Counted from the first letter of the stretch, positions 25,326 to 34,114 are shown. The stretch is 64,000 nt of DNA from Symbiobacterium thermophilum IAM 14863 (GCF_000009905.1 NC_006177.1:1798001-1862000), one strand, 5' to 3'. A program made the numbers and translations. Notes: generated by a model not told the origin, from the letters alone.

Positions 25326-25967
25326 ATGATGCCCGTGGGTCCAATCCTGATCCTTCTCCTGCTGGTCCTGGCCGCGACCGGCTTCCTCACCGGCCCGCTG
25401 CGCCGCATCGGGCTGAGCGGGCGGGCGGCGCTCCTGCTCCTCGCCGCCATGCTCCTGGGATCGGCGCTGGAGCTTCGGCTGGCGCCCCGGCTCACGCTGA
25501 ACGTGGGCAGCGGCCTCCTGCCGGCGCTCCTGTCCCTCTACCTGCTGCGGACAATGCGCCGCTGGTGGGAGCCGTTGGCGGCCGTCGGCGGGGCCGCCAA
25601 CGCGGCGGCCAGCCTTGCCCTCATCAGCCTCTACTTCCCGCCCGGGCTGCCCACCGAACTGAACCTGTTCTACCTGGACGCGCAGTACCTGTACGCGGCC
25701 GTCGCCGGCACGCTGGGCAGCGTGATCGGCCACACCCGACCGGCGTCGTTCGCCGCCGCGGTGTGGGGGTCGCTGGCGGCCGACGTGTACCATTACCTGC
25801 ACTACAGCGGAGCCGGGCACGGCGACATCGTCCACCGCATGGGGGGTGGAGGGTTCCACGGCACGGCGCTGGTGGCCGGAGTGCTGGCCCTGACGCTGAG
25901 CGAACTGCTCCAGGTGGGCGCCCCGGAGCGCCGGGCGGCGGCGCCGCCCCATCTGCCGACGTCTTGA
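25326..25967 (+). CDS. DUF1614-type multi-pass membrane protein
   Basis: 213 residues with about six predicted helices. The N-terminus (I-L-I-L-L-L-L-V-L then L-S-G-R-A-A-L-L-L-L-A-A-M-L-L-G-S) matches the DUF1614 pattern. The acidic, His-rich region D-V-Y-H-Y-L-H-Y-S-G-A-G-H-G-D-I may bind metal. ATG 25326 follows GGGAGGG. It lies directly before der, where Bacillus has the membrane protein gene yphA. Function unknown. Confidence 0.6.
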   Translation: MMPVGPILILLLLVLAATGFLTGPLRRIGLSGRAALLLLAAMLLGSALELRLAPRLTLNVGSGLLPALLSLYLLRTMRRWWEPLAAVGGAANAAASLALISLYFPPGLPTELNLFYLDAQYLYAAVAGTLGSVIGHTRPASFAAAVWGSLAADVYHYLHYSGAGHGDIVHRMGGGGFHGTALVAGVLALTLSELLQVGAPERRAAAPPHLPTS

Positions 25968-25992
25968 CCGCCGCTGGCCCATCCTGGATAAT
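25964..25992 (+). promoter_or_regulatory. der promoter
   Basis: TTGACC (25964-25969), 17-base spacer, GATAAT (25987-25992), overlapping the stop of the preceding gene and 34 bases before the der start. Each box differs from consensus by one base. Confidence 0.65.
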
Positions 25993-26025
25993 GTCCAGGG
26001 TGGAAGAGACAGGAGGAAACAGCCT

Positions 26026-27441
26026 ATGAAACCGATCGTAGCCATCGTCGGCCGGCCCAACGTCGGCAAGTCAACCCTGTTCAACCGGCTCACCCAGAGC
26101 CGGCATGCCATCGTGGAGGACCAGCCCGGGGTGACCCGTGACCGGCTCTACGCCGACACCGAGTGGAACGGGCGCACCCTGACCCTGGTGGATACGGGCG
26201 GTATTCAACTGGACAAGGAAGGCGACACCATCGAGGCGCACGTGACCCGGCAGGCCGAACTGGCGATCCGTGAGGCCGACGTGATCATCTTCGTCGTGGA
26301 CGTGACCGACGGTGTGACTGCGCCCGACCTGGAGGTGGCCGATCTGCTGCGCCGCCAGCGCAAGCCGGTCATCGTCGCCGTCAACAAGGTGGAGAACCTG
26401 AAGCGGGAGGACGAGGCGCTGGAGTTCTGGGCCCTTGGGCTGGAACCCCTGATCAACGTCTCGGCCGAGCACGGCCTGGGCACCGGCGACCTGCTGGATG
26501 CTGTCGTCGCAGCCCTTCCCGACCTGTCGGAGCCCGAACCGGAGGAGGGCGGCCCGGTCCGGGTGGCGGTCATCGGCCGGCCCAACGTCGGCAAGTCCTC
26601 CCTGGTCAACGCCATCCTGGGCGAGGAGCGGGTGATCGTCTCCGACGTGCCCGGCACCACCCGGGACGCGATCGACGTGCTGGTGGAGCGGGGAGAGGAC
26701 AAGTTCCTCCTCATCGACACCGCAGGCATGCGCCGCAAGGCCAGGGTGGAGGAGGCGGTGGAGCGGTACTCGGTGATGCGTGCCCTCCGCGCCGTGGAGC
26801 GGGCACAGGTGGTCCTCATCGTGATCGACGCGCAGGACGGCGTGACGGAGCAGGACCAGCGCATTGCCGGCTACGCCCACGAGAACGGCAAGGCCTGCAT
26901 TGTCGTGGTCAACAAGTGGGACCTGATCGAGAAGGACGACCGGACCATGGCGAAGATGACCGAGGAGGTCCGGATGCGGCTCGCCTTCATGGATTATGCG
27001 ATGATCCATTTCGTGTCGGCGAAGACCCGCGCCCGGGTCCACCGGCTGCTGCCGCTGATCAAGGAAGCGGCCGCCAACCACGCCCGGCGCATCTCCACCC
27101 GGGAGCTGAACGACCTGGTGCGGGAGGCGGTCGCGCTGAACCCGCCGCCGTCCGACAAGGGGCGTCGGCTGAAGATCTTCTACGCCACCCAGCCCCACGT
27201 CAGCCCGCCCGGGTTCGTCTTCTTCGTCAACGACAGCGAGCTGGTCCACTTCTCCTACCAGCGCTACCTGGAGAATCAGCTGCGGCAGACGTACGCGTTC
27301 GAGGGGACGCCGATCAACCTCTACTTCCGCACCCGAGAGAAGGCCAAGCTCGGCGAGCGGCCGGTGCGGGTGCGGCGGGTGCTGGCCGGCGGCCAGACCC
27401 GGGAGATCCGGCGCGCGGCCCGGAAGCGGTCCACCGAGTAA
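26026..27441 (+). CDS. der: Ribosome assembly GTPase Der (EngA)
   Basis: Essential GTPase for 50S ribosomal subunit maturation. 471 residues with two tandem G domains. The first has G-R-P-N-V-G-K-S-T, D-T-G-G and N-K-V-E; the second has G-R-P-N-V-G-K-S-S, D-T-A-G and N-K-W-D. A C-terminal KH-like domain (F-V-F-F-V-N-D-S-E-L-V-H) follows. An AGGAGG site precedes the ATG. Followed by plsY and gpsA. Confidence 0.96.
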   Translation: MKPIVAIVGRPNVGKSTLFNRLTQSRHAIVEDQPGVTRDRLYADTEWNGRTLTLVDTGGIQLDKEGDTIEAHVTRQAELAIREADVIIFVVDVTDGVTAPDLEVADLLRRQRKPVIVAVNKVENLKREDEALEFWALGLEPLINVSAEHGLGTGDLLDAVVAALPDLSEPEPEEGGPVRVAVIGRPNVGKSSLVNAILGEERVIVSDVPGTTRDAIDVLVERGEDKFLLIDTAGMRRKARVEEAVERYSVMRALRAVERAQVVLIVIDAQDGVTEQDQRIAGYAHENGKACIVVVNKWDLIEKDDRTMAKMTEEVRMRLAFMDYAMIHFVSAKTRARVHRLLPLIKEAAANHARRISTRELNDLVREAVALNPPPSDKGRRLKIFYATQPHVSPPGFVFFVNDSELVHFSYQRYLENQLRQTYAFEGTPINLYFRTREKAKLGERPVRVRRVLAGGQTREIRRAARKRSTE

Positions 27442-27566
27442 CGGCGTGAAACCCGCATATAGAACCTCGTACTAGTACCAGGAATAACCCCACGGACGAC
27501 GAATTACTGATCTCTGACCCGAACGCGGGCGGACCGCGCGGGGTCCCGAGAAGGAGGAAGCGGGCC

Positions 27567-28166
27567 GTGGCGGAGCTGGTGAGCGTCGCAATACTGGGGT
27601 ATTTGCTGGGTTCCATCCCCGTCGGCTTCCTGATGGGCAAGCTGCGGGGCATCGATGTGCGCCGCTACGGCAGCGGCGCCACAGGCGGCACCAACGTGCT
27701 GCGCACGCTGGGCCCGTGGGCCGCGCTCTTCACCGTGCTGTGCGATATCGGCAAGGGTCTGCTGGCCGCCTACCTGGGGGAGCGGCTGGCCGGTGAATGG
27801 GGGTTCGTGGCCGCCGGGTTGCTTGCGTCGCTGGGGCACTCGTATCCCGTTTGGCTGCGCTTCCGCGGCGGTAAGAGCGTGGCGACCAGCGGCGGCGTCA
27901 TGCTGCTGCATTACCCGCTGGCCGTCCTGGTCGGCATCGCGGCGGGCGCCCTGGCGGTGGTGCCGACGCGCTGGGTGTCGCTGGGGTCGCTCACCGCAAG
28001 CCTTGCGGTGGTCCTGCAGCTTTTCCTCCTCGACGCCCCCCTGTCGCACCGGCTCCTGGTCGTGGCCCTCGCGGTCGTGATCTACGTCCGCCACTGGGAG
28101 AACATGAAGCGCATCGCGGCCGGGACGGAGAACCGTCTCGGCGTGAAGGCGCGCCCGCGTGCATAG
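27567..28166 (+). CDS. plsY: Glycerol-3-phosphate acyltransferase PlsY
   Basis: Membrane enzyme that acylates glycerol 3-phosphate with acyl phosphate, the first step of phospholipid synthesis in Gram-positives. 199 residues. Motif 1 L-L-G-S-I-P-V-G-F-L-M-G-K, motif 2 Y-G-S-G-A-T-G-G-T-N-V-L-R, and motif 3 G-H-S-Y-P-V-W-L-R-F-R-G-G-K-S-V-A-T are clear. Family enzymes usually read G-S-G-N-x-G-x-T-N; here A-T replaces N-x. GTG start with GGAGGAAG. Pairs functionally with gpsA. Confidence 0.9.
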   Translation: MAELVSVAILGYLLGSIPVGFLMGKLRGIDVRRYGSGATGGTNVLRTLGPWAALFTVLCDIGKGLLAAYLGERLAGEWGFVAAGLLASLGHSYPVWLRFRGGKSVATSGGVMLLHYPLAVLVGIAAGALAVVPTRWVSLGSLTASLAVVLQLFLLDAPLSHRLLVVALAVVIYVRHWENMKRIAAGTENRLGVKARPRA

Positions 28167-28203
28167 CGGTCGCCCGGGCGCAGGGGTGCGGGGGGCGGTA
28201 TAC

Positions 28204-29232
28204 GTGGACATGGCCATCCTGCCCGCCGGGGTCTGGGGCACGGCGCTGGCGGTGCCGGCATCGGCGGCGGGCCGCCGGGTGCGGCTGTGGCGCCGAACGC
28301 CGGGTTGGGCCGAGAGCTGGGACCGGGGCCATCCGGTCCTGCCGGGGCTGAAGCTTCCCGAGAATGTGGTCGCGTGCGACAGCGCACAGGCGGCCGTTTC
28401 CGACGCGGACCTGGTGATCCTGAGCCCGGCCGGCGCCGGGCTGCGGCCCGTCTGCCGGCTCGTGCGGCCGCACCTGCGCCCGGATGCGGTCATCGTCTGC
28501 GCGACCAAGTCGATCGAGCCGGAGACCCATCTTCTCGTCCATCAGGTGGTGGAGGAGGAGCTGCCCGGCCACCGGGGGCGGATCGTCGCTCTGTCCGGGC
28601 CCAACTTCGCCCACGAGGTGGCCGCAGGGCTGCCCACCGGGGCCGTGGCGGCCTGTCCGGACCTCTCCCTGGCCGACTGGGTGCAGCAGGCCCTGATGAC
28701 CGACCGGTTCCGCGTCTACACCAATCCGGATCTGGTCGGCGTGGAGCTGGCCGGTGCGCTGAAGAACGTCATCGCCCTTGGGGCCGGCATCTCGGACGGC
28801 CTGGGGATGGGCGACAACGCCCGGGCCGCCCTCATCACCCGCGGGCTGGTGGAGATGGCCCGCCTCGGCCGTGCCATGGGGGCGAATCCGCTCACCTTCG
28901 CCGGACTTGCGGGCATGGGCGACCTGGTGCTCTCCTGCACGGGCGACAGCTCCCGCAACCGCAGGGCAGGGCTGGCCATCGGGCGGGGGCAGAGCGCGGA
29001 GGCGTTCCTGGCCGAGACCGGCCTAACGGTGGAGGGCATCACCACGGCACGAGCCGGCTGGCAGCTGGCGCAGCGGCTGGGGGTGCGGATGCCCATTACC
29101 GAGGCGATCTACCAGGTGCTGTACGAGGGCCTGCCGCCGCTCACGGCCATGGAGCGGCTGATGGCCCGGCCCCGGGCGCACGAGCTGGAGGAGGTCGCCG
29201 GGGCGGACCTGAAACCGCCGTTTGATCCGTAA
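28204..29232 (+). CDS. gpsA: NAD(P)-dependent glycerol-3-phosphate dehydrogenase
   Basis: Makes glycerol 3-phosphate from dihydroxyacetone phosphate for phospholipids, feeding PlsY. About 342 residues. Conserved A-T-K-S-I-E, L-S-G-P-N-F-A-H-E-V, catalytic Lys in A-L-K-N-V-I-A-L-G-A-G-I, and G-D-L-V-L-S-C-T are intact. The N-terminal nucleotide motif is odd: P7-A-G-V-W-G replaces the usual G-A-G-S-W-G. The GTG at 28204 follows a G-rich site; ATG 28210 is an alternative. Ends at a strong terminator. Confidence 0.88.
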   Translation: MDMAILPAGVWGTALAVPASAAGRRVRLWRRTPGWAESWDRGHPVLPGLKLPENVVACDSAQAAVSDADLVILSPAGAGLRPVCRLVRPHLRPDAVIVCATKSIEPETHLLVHQVVEEELPGHRGRIVALSGPNFAHEVAAGLPTGAVAACPDLSLADWVQQALMTDRFRVYTNPDLVGVELAGALKNVIALGAGISDGLGMGDNARAALITRGLVEMARLGRAMGANPLTFAGLAGMGDLVLSCTGDSSRNRRAGLAIGRGQSAEAFLAETGLTVEGITTARAGWQLAQRLGVRMPITEAIYQVLYEGLPPLTAMERLMARPRAHELEEVAGADLKPPFDP

Positions 29233-29236
29233 GGAC

Positions 29237-29271
29237 GGCCCGCAGCGGAACGTTTCCGCTGCGGGCCTTGT
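29237..29271 (+). terminator. Terminator after gpsA
   Basis: A perfect 14-bp stem (29237-29250 with 29254-29267), a three-base loop and TTGT, starting four bases after the gpsA stop. Confidence 0.8.
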
Positions 29272-29342
29272 GCGCGCCAATCACCCCATGCCGGCGTACG
29301 GCGTAGGATGCCCCCAGACGCTTGCGAGGGGGTGCGCCGGAT

Positions 29343-29987
29343 TTGGATTCCGTCTCACTGGTGCTCCTGGCCGCCGCGCTCAGCCTCGACGCCCTGATGG
29401 CGGGCCTGCTCTACGGCCTGCGGGGGATCCGGGTCTCGCCTGGGGCGGCCGCCATCGTCAGCGGGGCGACGGCGCTGCTCCTGGGCGCGGCGATGGGAGC
29501 TGGGGCGTTTCTCGCTGCCCGCCTCCCGCCGGCCGCGGCAGAGCAGGCCGGCGCCGCGATTCTCGCCGCGACCGGCCTCTGGATCACGGCGCAGACGCTG
29601 AGGTCGCACCCCGGCGTCCGGAGGCGGGCCGGGGAGCCCACCCCGCGCAGGGTGTGGCGGCTGCGCCTGGGCTCCTTCGGGATCGTGGTGGAGATCCTGC
29701 GGGAGCCGTCGGTCGCGGACCTGGACCGCTCCGGGCACATCAATCCCGCCGAGGCGCTGCTCCTGGGCGTGGCCCTGGCCCTCGACTCGGTGGCGGCGGG
29801 CCTCGGCGCGGGGATGACCGGCCTCTCGCCCCTGGGCCTGCCGCTGGCCGCCGGGGTGACGTCCTTCGCCCTGCTGAGCGCGGGGTCCCGCCTCGCCGGC
29901 CACCTGCCGCTCCGGCTCGGCGGCCGGTGGGCCGCGCTGCACGGCGTGATGCTGGCCTTGCTGGGGCTGTACCGCATGATGCGGTGA
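29343..29987 (+). CDS. ytaF: Sporulation membrane protein YtaF-like (MntP superfamily)
   Basis: 214-residue membrane protein with two related halves of three helices. They carry acidic helix motifs: L-S-L-D-A-L-M-A-G near the start and A-L-A-L-D-S-V-A-A-G in the second half. The linker D-R-S-G-H-I-N-P-A-E-A-L-L-L-G matches YtaF, a sporulation membrane protein related to the MntP manganese exporter. The TTG start at 29343 is placed after GAGGGGGTG. Proximity to spoIVA supports a sporulation role but does not prove it. Confidence 0.72.
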   Translation: MDSVSLVLLAAALSLDALMAGLLYGLRGIRVSPGAAAIVSGATALLLGAAMGAGAFLAARLPPAAAEQAGAAILAATGLWITAQTLRSHPGVRRRAGEPTPRRVWRLRLGSFGIVVEILREPSVADLDRSGHINPAEALLLGVALALDSVAAGLGAGMTGLSPLGLPLAAGVTSFALLSAGSRLAGHLPLRLGGRWAALHGVMLALLGLYRMMR

Positions 29988-30082
29988 CGGTCAGATCCCC
30001 TGCCCGGACCACGTCGACCGCCGGTGCAACGGAACGCGCGGGATGACCTGTCTAACGGGTGACGGGGAGGGAGGGAAGTGCC

Positions 30083-30811
30083 GTGAAGGACCGTGGCCGC
30101 GACCGGCTGCGGCTTGCCCTGGCCGCCGCAGCCGCCTCTGCCGTCCTCCTGACCGGGCCCGCCCTGGCGGCGGGGACCGCGGGCTCTGACCCCGCCAAGG
30201 ACGCGGCGGAGAGGGCGCTGGACGTGTACAGGGGGTTCGTGCCCTGGGAGGATTTCGGCTTCGCGAGCCAGGAGGAGCTCAGAGATGCTGTGGTTGCGGA
30301 AGGGGTGCCGGTGTTCCGGCTGGACCCCTCCGCCCTCGACGGGCGCCTGCATCGGCTCGGCGACGCGATCCGGGACGTCCGGTTGGTGGAGTTCGTCATC
30401 GCCGGCGGAGACCGGGCCGTCACCCGCCTGACACTACGCCGGACGGAGGACGGGTACGAGCGGGTCGGCTTCGGCGGAGACGGCGAGCACCTGCGGCGGG
30501 GGCTGTCGCTGCTCCCCGCGCCGGAAGGCGCGCGGCTGGTCCTGCTGGGCCCGGCCGAGTTCCTTTACTGGAGCGGGGAAGAGGCGGAGTACCTGGTCAA
30601 CATCAACGGCTTCGCGCTCGCAGGCCTCGAACCCCTCCGGCTGTACACCCCCGAGGAGGCGCTGCCAGGGCTGCGGCAGTACGCCCGCGGCCTCCTCGGT
30701 CTGCCCGACGAGCCCGGACTCCCTCCCGCGGCCGCCTGGACCCTGGCAGCCACCGGCGCCCTCTTCGTCGGATGGGTGGTCCACGGCTTCTGGCAGATCG
30801 CCCGTCGATAG
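30083..30811 (+). CDS. Exported, C-terminally anchored protein of unknown function
   Basis: 242 residues. Signal peptide (A-A-A-A-A-S-A-V-L-L-T-G-P-A-L-A), an extracytoplasmic alpha/beta domain of about 180 residues, then a C-terminal helix (W-T-L-A-A-T-G-A-L-F-V-G-W-V-V) with a short basic tail. So the domain faces outward, held at its end. GTG 30083 follows a GGAGGGAAG site. No family recognised. In Bacillus a lipoprotein gene, yphF, occupies this place before spoIVA, so a sporulation or envelope role is possible. Confidence 0.6.
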   Translation: MKDRGRDRLRLALAAAAASAVLLTGPALAAGTAGSDPAKDAAERALDVYRGFVPWEDFGFASQEELRDAVVAEGVPVFRLDPSALDGRLHRLGDAIRDVRLVEFVIAGGDRAVTRLTLRRTEDGYERVGFGGDGEHLRRGLSLLPAPEGARLVLLGPAEFLYWSGEEAEYLVNINGFALAGLEPLRLYTPEEALPGLRQYARGLLGLPDEPGLPPAAAWTLAATGALFVGWVVHGFWQIARR

Positions 30812-30962
30812 GCCGCAGGTCGGTCGGGGTCCGTAGACATACCCTCCCTGGGCCGCTCATAGTATTGGCGGTAGGACACGGGACCCGAGCCACATTCTGA
30901 GTACGAATGCCGCGGCGGGGGTGCGGCCGCCGGCGTCGCGGCTACCTAGGGAGGGTGCTGGA

Positions 30963-32444
30963 GTGGAGAGGATTGACATCTTTGAGGACGTCGCGAGGCG
31001 GACCGGAGGGGACATCTACATCGGTGTGGTCGGCCCGGTCCGGACCGGAAAGTCCACCTTCATCCGCCGGCTCGCCGAGCAGGTCATTCTGCCCAACATC
31101 GAGGATGAGTATCTGCAGGCCCGCATCCGCGACGAGCTGCCGCAGTCCGGGAACGGCCGGACCATCATGACGGTGGAGCCCAAGTTCGTGCCCGACGAGG
31201 CGGTCGAAATCACCCTCCGCGAAGGGCTCACCGTGCGGGTGCGGCTGGTCGATTCGGTGGGCTATGCGGTGGAGGGCGCACTGGGGTACATGCAGGAGGA
31301 TGGGTCGCCCCGCATGGTGCGCACGCCGTGGTTTGAAGAGGAGATTCCTTTCCACGACGCGGCCGAGATCGGCACCCGCAAGGTCATCGCCGAGCACTCC
31401 ACCATCGGCCTGCTGGTGACCACCGACGGGACGATCACGGACCTGGCCCGGGGCAAGTACCTGGAGGCCGAGGAGCGCGTCGTGTCCGAGCTGCAGGCCC
31501 TGGGCAAGCCCTTTGTCATCGTCCTGAACACCACCCGGCCGTACGCCCAGGAGACGATGGAACTGGCCGGGGAGCTGGAGGTCAAGTACAACGCGCCGGT
31601 GATCCCGGTGGACGCCAGCGAGCTGACCCAGGACGACATCCACCTGATCCTGGAGCAGGCGCTGTTCGAATTCCCGGTGCGGGAAGCCAACATCGCCCTG
31701 CCCCGGTGGGTGGAGGAGCTGGACAGCGCCCACCCGGTGCGCGCCCAGTTCGAGGAGGCCATCGCCGAGGCCTTGCAGGGCATTCAGAAGATCCGGGACG
31801 TGGACGCCGCGGTGGAGCGGTTGAGCTCCTACGAGTTCATGGCGGCGGTCAACCTGCAGTCCATCGACATGGGCGCCGGCGTCGCCCACGTGCAGACCGA
31901 GGCCCGGGACGACCTCTACTACCAGGTCCTGGAGGAGATCACCGGCGTGCCCCTGGAAGGGAAGCACACGATGGTCCGTCTCCTCCGGGAGTACACGCAG
32001 GCGAAGCGGGAGTACGACAAGATCAAGGACGCCCTGGAGGACGTGAAGGCCACCGGTTACGGCGTCGTCACCCCGGCCATCGAGGACATCACCTTCGAGG
32101 AACCGGAGCTGGTTCGCCAGGGCATCATGTACGGCGTGAAGCTGCAGGCCACGGCGCCGAGCCTGCACTTCATCCGGGCGGACATCTCCGCCGAGGTGAC
32201 GCCCATCATCGGCACGGCCAAGCAGGGGGAGGAGCTGGTCCAGTACCTGCTGGAGCGGTTCGAGGACGACCCGCGGCAGCTGTGGGAGTTCGACATCTTC
32301 GGCAAGTCGCTGCACGAGCTGGTGCAGGAGGGGATCAAGGCCAAGCTGCACCGCATGCCCGAGGACGCCCAGGTCAAACTGCAGGAGACGCTCAGCCGGA
32401 TCATCAACGAGGGCTCGGGCGGGCTGATCTGCATCATCATCTGA
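30963..32444 (+). CDS. spoIVA: Stage IV sporulation protein A (spore coat ATPase)
   Basis: ATPase that polymerises on the forespore surface to build the coat basement layer. 493 residues, almost exactly the Bacillus length. P-loop G-P-V-R-T-G-K-S-T near residues 24-32, D-S-V-G-Y switch region, D-G-T-I-T-D, the N-T-T-R-P segment, and the conserved C-terminal end L-I-C-I-I-I that meets SpoVM. The GTG start follows GGGAGGGTGC. It marks the organism as an endospore former. Transcription by a sporulation sigma factor is expected, but no clean sigma-E promoter is visible. Confidence 0.96.
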   Translation: MERIDIFEDVARRTGGDIYIGVVGPVRTGKSTFIRRLAEQVILPNIEDEYLQARIRDELPQSGNGRTIMTVEPKFVPDEAVEITLREGLTVRVRLVDSVGYAVEGALGYMQEDGSPRMVRTPWFEEEIPFHDAAEIGTRKVIAEHSTIGLLVTTDGTITDLARGKYLEAEERVVSELQALGKPFVIVLNTTRPYAQETMELAGELEVKYNAPVIPVDASELTQDDIHLILEQALFEFPVREANIALPRWVEELDSAHPVRAQFEEAIAEALQGIQKIRDVDAAVERLSSYEFMAAVNLQSIDMGAGVAHVQTEARDDLYYQVLEEITGVPLEGKHTMVRLLREYTQAKREYDKIKDALEDVKATGYGVVTPAIEDITFEEPELVRQGIMYGVKLQATAPSLHFIRADISAEVTPIIGTAKQGEELVQYLLERFEDDPRQLWEFDIFGKSLHELVQEGIKAKLHRMPEDAQVKLQETLSRIINEGSGGLICIII

Positions 32445-32448
32445 CGGA

Positions 32449-32472
32449 AGAGGGGGGCAACCGCCCCCCTCT
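32449..32472 (+). terminator. Terminator after spoIVA
   Basis: A 10-bp stem (32449-32458 with 32463-32472) with a four-base loop lies five bases after the stop codon. The T-tract is poor. Confidence 0.6.
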
Positions 32473-32513
32473 CGCTCGCGTTGCCGGCCAGGCCGTTCCT
32501 GATCAAAGGAATA

Positions 32514-32543
32514 TTGACACCGGCGCCCGCCCCGTGATAGTAT
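32514..32543 (+). promoter_or_regulatory. metX promoter
   Basis: A perfect TTGACA (32514-32519), with GATAGT at 16 or TAGTAT at 18 bases spacing. It lies about 65 bases upstream of the riboswitch. Confidence 0.6.
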
Positions 32544-32605
32544 CGGTGGCAAATCTACGACAACTGCATACCGCATTCACCCTTCGGGCTGCACAGCCCG
32601 GCGGG

Positions 32606-32721
32606 CTCTTATCCAGAGAGGTGGAGGGAACTGGCCCGATGAAACCCGGCAACCCAGGACGCTGCGGGGCGTCCGAAGGTGCCAACTCCACCGGCGGCCT
32701 CACGCCGCCGGAAGATAAGAG
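32606..32721 (+). promoter_or_regulatory. SAM-I (S-box) riboswitch aptamer
   Basis: P1 pairs 32606-32613 with 32714-32721 perfectly. Inside are the S-box core elements: CAGAGAGGTGGAGGGA, the kink-turn GATGAAACCCGGCAACC, AAGGTGCCAACTCC, and a P4-like stem. It senses S-adenosylmethionine and would lower metX expression when SAM is plentiful. Confidence 0.93.
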
Positions 32722-32754
32722 AGCGGACCGACAGCGATCTCCAGTCTATGGCCA

Positions 32755-32783
32755 GCCGCTCCCTTATCGGGTGCGGCCTTTTT
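32755..32783 (+). terminator. S-box controlled terminator
   Basis: GCCGC-T-CCC pairs with GGG-T-GCGGC around the loop TTATC, followed by CTTTTTG. The bases CTTATC (32763-32768) repeat the 5' strand of P1, so the 3' strand of P1 can pair here instead. That would form the antiterminator when SAM is absent. Confidence 0.82.
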
Positions 32784-32873
32784 GATGGATCGCTGCAGGT
32801 CTCGCCGGCGCGGCGCCGGGCGTCCCGGGCGCCGCGGGATCCATCAGGTGAGCGGTTTCGAGGGGGTGGGGGC

Positions 32874-34025
32874 GTGAACGCGGCACCGGTTCCGATCTTG
32901 CTGACGCAGCGGCGGTACGCCCGGGTGGCGACGCCGGAGAACCCGCTGGTGCTGGAGAGCGGGCAGCGGCTCACGGACGTGACCCTGTGTTACGAGGTGT
33001 TCGGCCGGCTGAACCCGGCCGGCGACAACGCCATCCTGGTCTGCCACGCCCTGACCGGGGACAGCCACGTGGCAGGTCGCTACCGGCCCGACGATCCGAA
33101 GCCGGGCTGGTGGGACGACGCGGTGGGGCCGGGCAAGGCCCTGGACACGGACCGGTACTGCGTCATCTGCAGCAACGTCCTGGGCGGCTGCCAGGGGTCG
33201 ACGGGTCCCTCGTCCGTGAACCCCGCGACCGGCCGGCCCTACGGCCTGGATTTCCCCCTGGTCACGGTCCGGGACATGGTGCGGGCGCAAGCGAGGCTGC
33301 TGGACCTGCTCGGCGTGCGGCGGCTGCTGGCGGTGATCGGCGGGTCGCTGGGCGCCATGCAGGCGCTGGAGTGGGCCGCCACATATCCCGACCGGATGCG
33401 GGGCATCATCCCCATCGGCGGCGCCGGCCGGTTCCACCCGCAGGGCATCGCCTTCAACGAGGTCCAGCGCCAGGCGATCCTGAACGACCCCGGCTTCCTG
33501 GGCGGCCAGTACTACGGCACGCCCGGACCGGTGCGCGGGCTGGCCACCGCCCGGATGCTGGGCATGATCACGTACCGGTCCGACGAGTCCATGTGGACGC
33601 AGTTCGGCCGGAATCCGCAGGGCGAGGCGAACCCCCTGCACCAGGGCTTCGCGGTGGCGTACCAGGTGGAGTCGTACCTGCACTACCAGGGGCGCAAGCT
33701 GGTGGAGCGGTTCGACGCCAACTCGTACTTGTACCTCACCCGGGCGATGGACCTGATGGACCTGGGGAGGGGCCGCGGCTCCTATGAGGAGGCCCATGCG
33801 CGGATCCAGGCCCGGGTCCTCGCCGTGGGGATCCGCTCCGACCTCCTGTTCCCCACCTACCTGCAGCGGGAGACCGTGGAGCTGGTGCGGGCCTCCGGAG
33901 GGCGGGCGGAGTACGTGGAGATGGACTCGCCGTGGGGACACGACGCTTTCCTGTTGGACTTCCCGCTGATCGAGGAGCCGATCCGCCGCTTCCTGCAGGA
34001 ACTGGAGGCGGAGGAAAACGCTTGA
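32874..34025 (+). CDS. metX: Homoserine O-acyltransferase
   Basis: Alpha/beta-hydrolase-fold enzyme that acylates homoserine in the first committed step of methionine synthesis. 383 residues. H-A-L-T-G-D-S-H oxyanion region, C-Q-G-S-T-G-P-S-S-V-N-P signature, nucleophile Ser158 in G-G-S-L-G-A-M-Q (usually G-G-S-x-G-G-M-Q), and the catalytic His in P-W-G-H-D-A-F. GTG 32874 follows GAGGGGGTGG. Control by the S-box ahead of it fits. Acetyl versus succinyl specificity is not certain from sequence. Confidence 0.93.
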   Translation: MNAAPVPILLTQRRYARVATPENPLVLESGQRLTDVTLCYEVFGRLNPAGDNAILVCHALTGDSHVAGRYRPDDPKPGWWDDAVGPGKALDTDRYCVICSNVLGGCQGSTGPSSVNPATGRPYGLDFPLVTVRDMVRAQARLLDLLGVRRLLAVIGGSLGAMQALEWAATYPDRMRGIIPIGGAGRFHPQGIAFNEVQRQAILNDPGFLGGQYYGTPGPVRGLATARMLGMITYRSDESMWTQFGRNPQGEANPLHQGFAVAYQVESYLHYQGRKLVERFDANSYLYLTRAMDLMDLGRGRGSYEEAHARIQARVLAVGIRSDLLFPTYLQRETVELVRASGGRAEYVEMDSPWGHDAFLLDFPLIEEPIRRFLQELEAEENA

Positions 34026-34042
34026 GCTAGATAGTCCGAGCG

Positions 34043-34071
34043 TAGACGATCCGATAGGACAGGTGTATAAT
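34043..34071 (+). promoter_or_regulatory. Promoter of the leader ORF-lysC unit
   Basis: TAGACG (34043-34048), 17-base spacer and a perfect TATAAT (34066-34071), just after metX. Confidence 0.6.
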
Positions 34072-34114
34072 TAACCACATTATACGTGTTCTTGCTTCAG
34101 AGGGGGTGGGATCC

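Noticed and set aside
30820-30860. A sigma-E-like -10 (CATACCCT, 30838-30845) before spoIVA
   Set aside because: The -10 matches well but no ATA-type -35 stands at the right spacing.
32784-32850. GATGGATC and GATCCATC flanking a GC-rich hairpin between the S-box terminator and metX
   Set aside because: The sequence can fold strongly, but I see no known regulator or reason to separate it from ordinary GC-rich folding.
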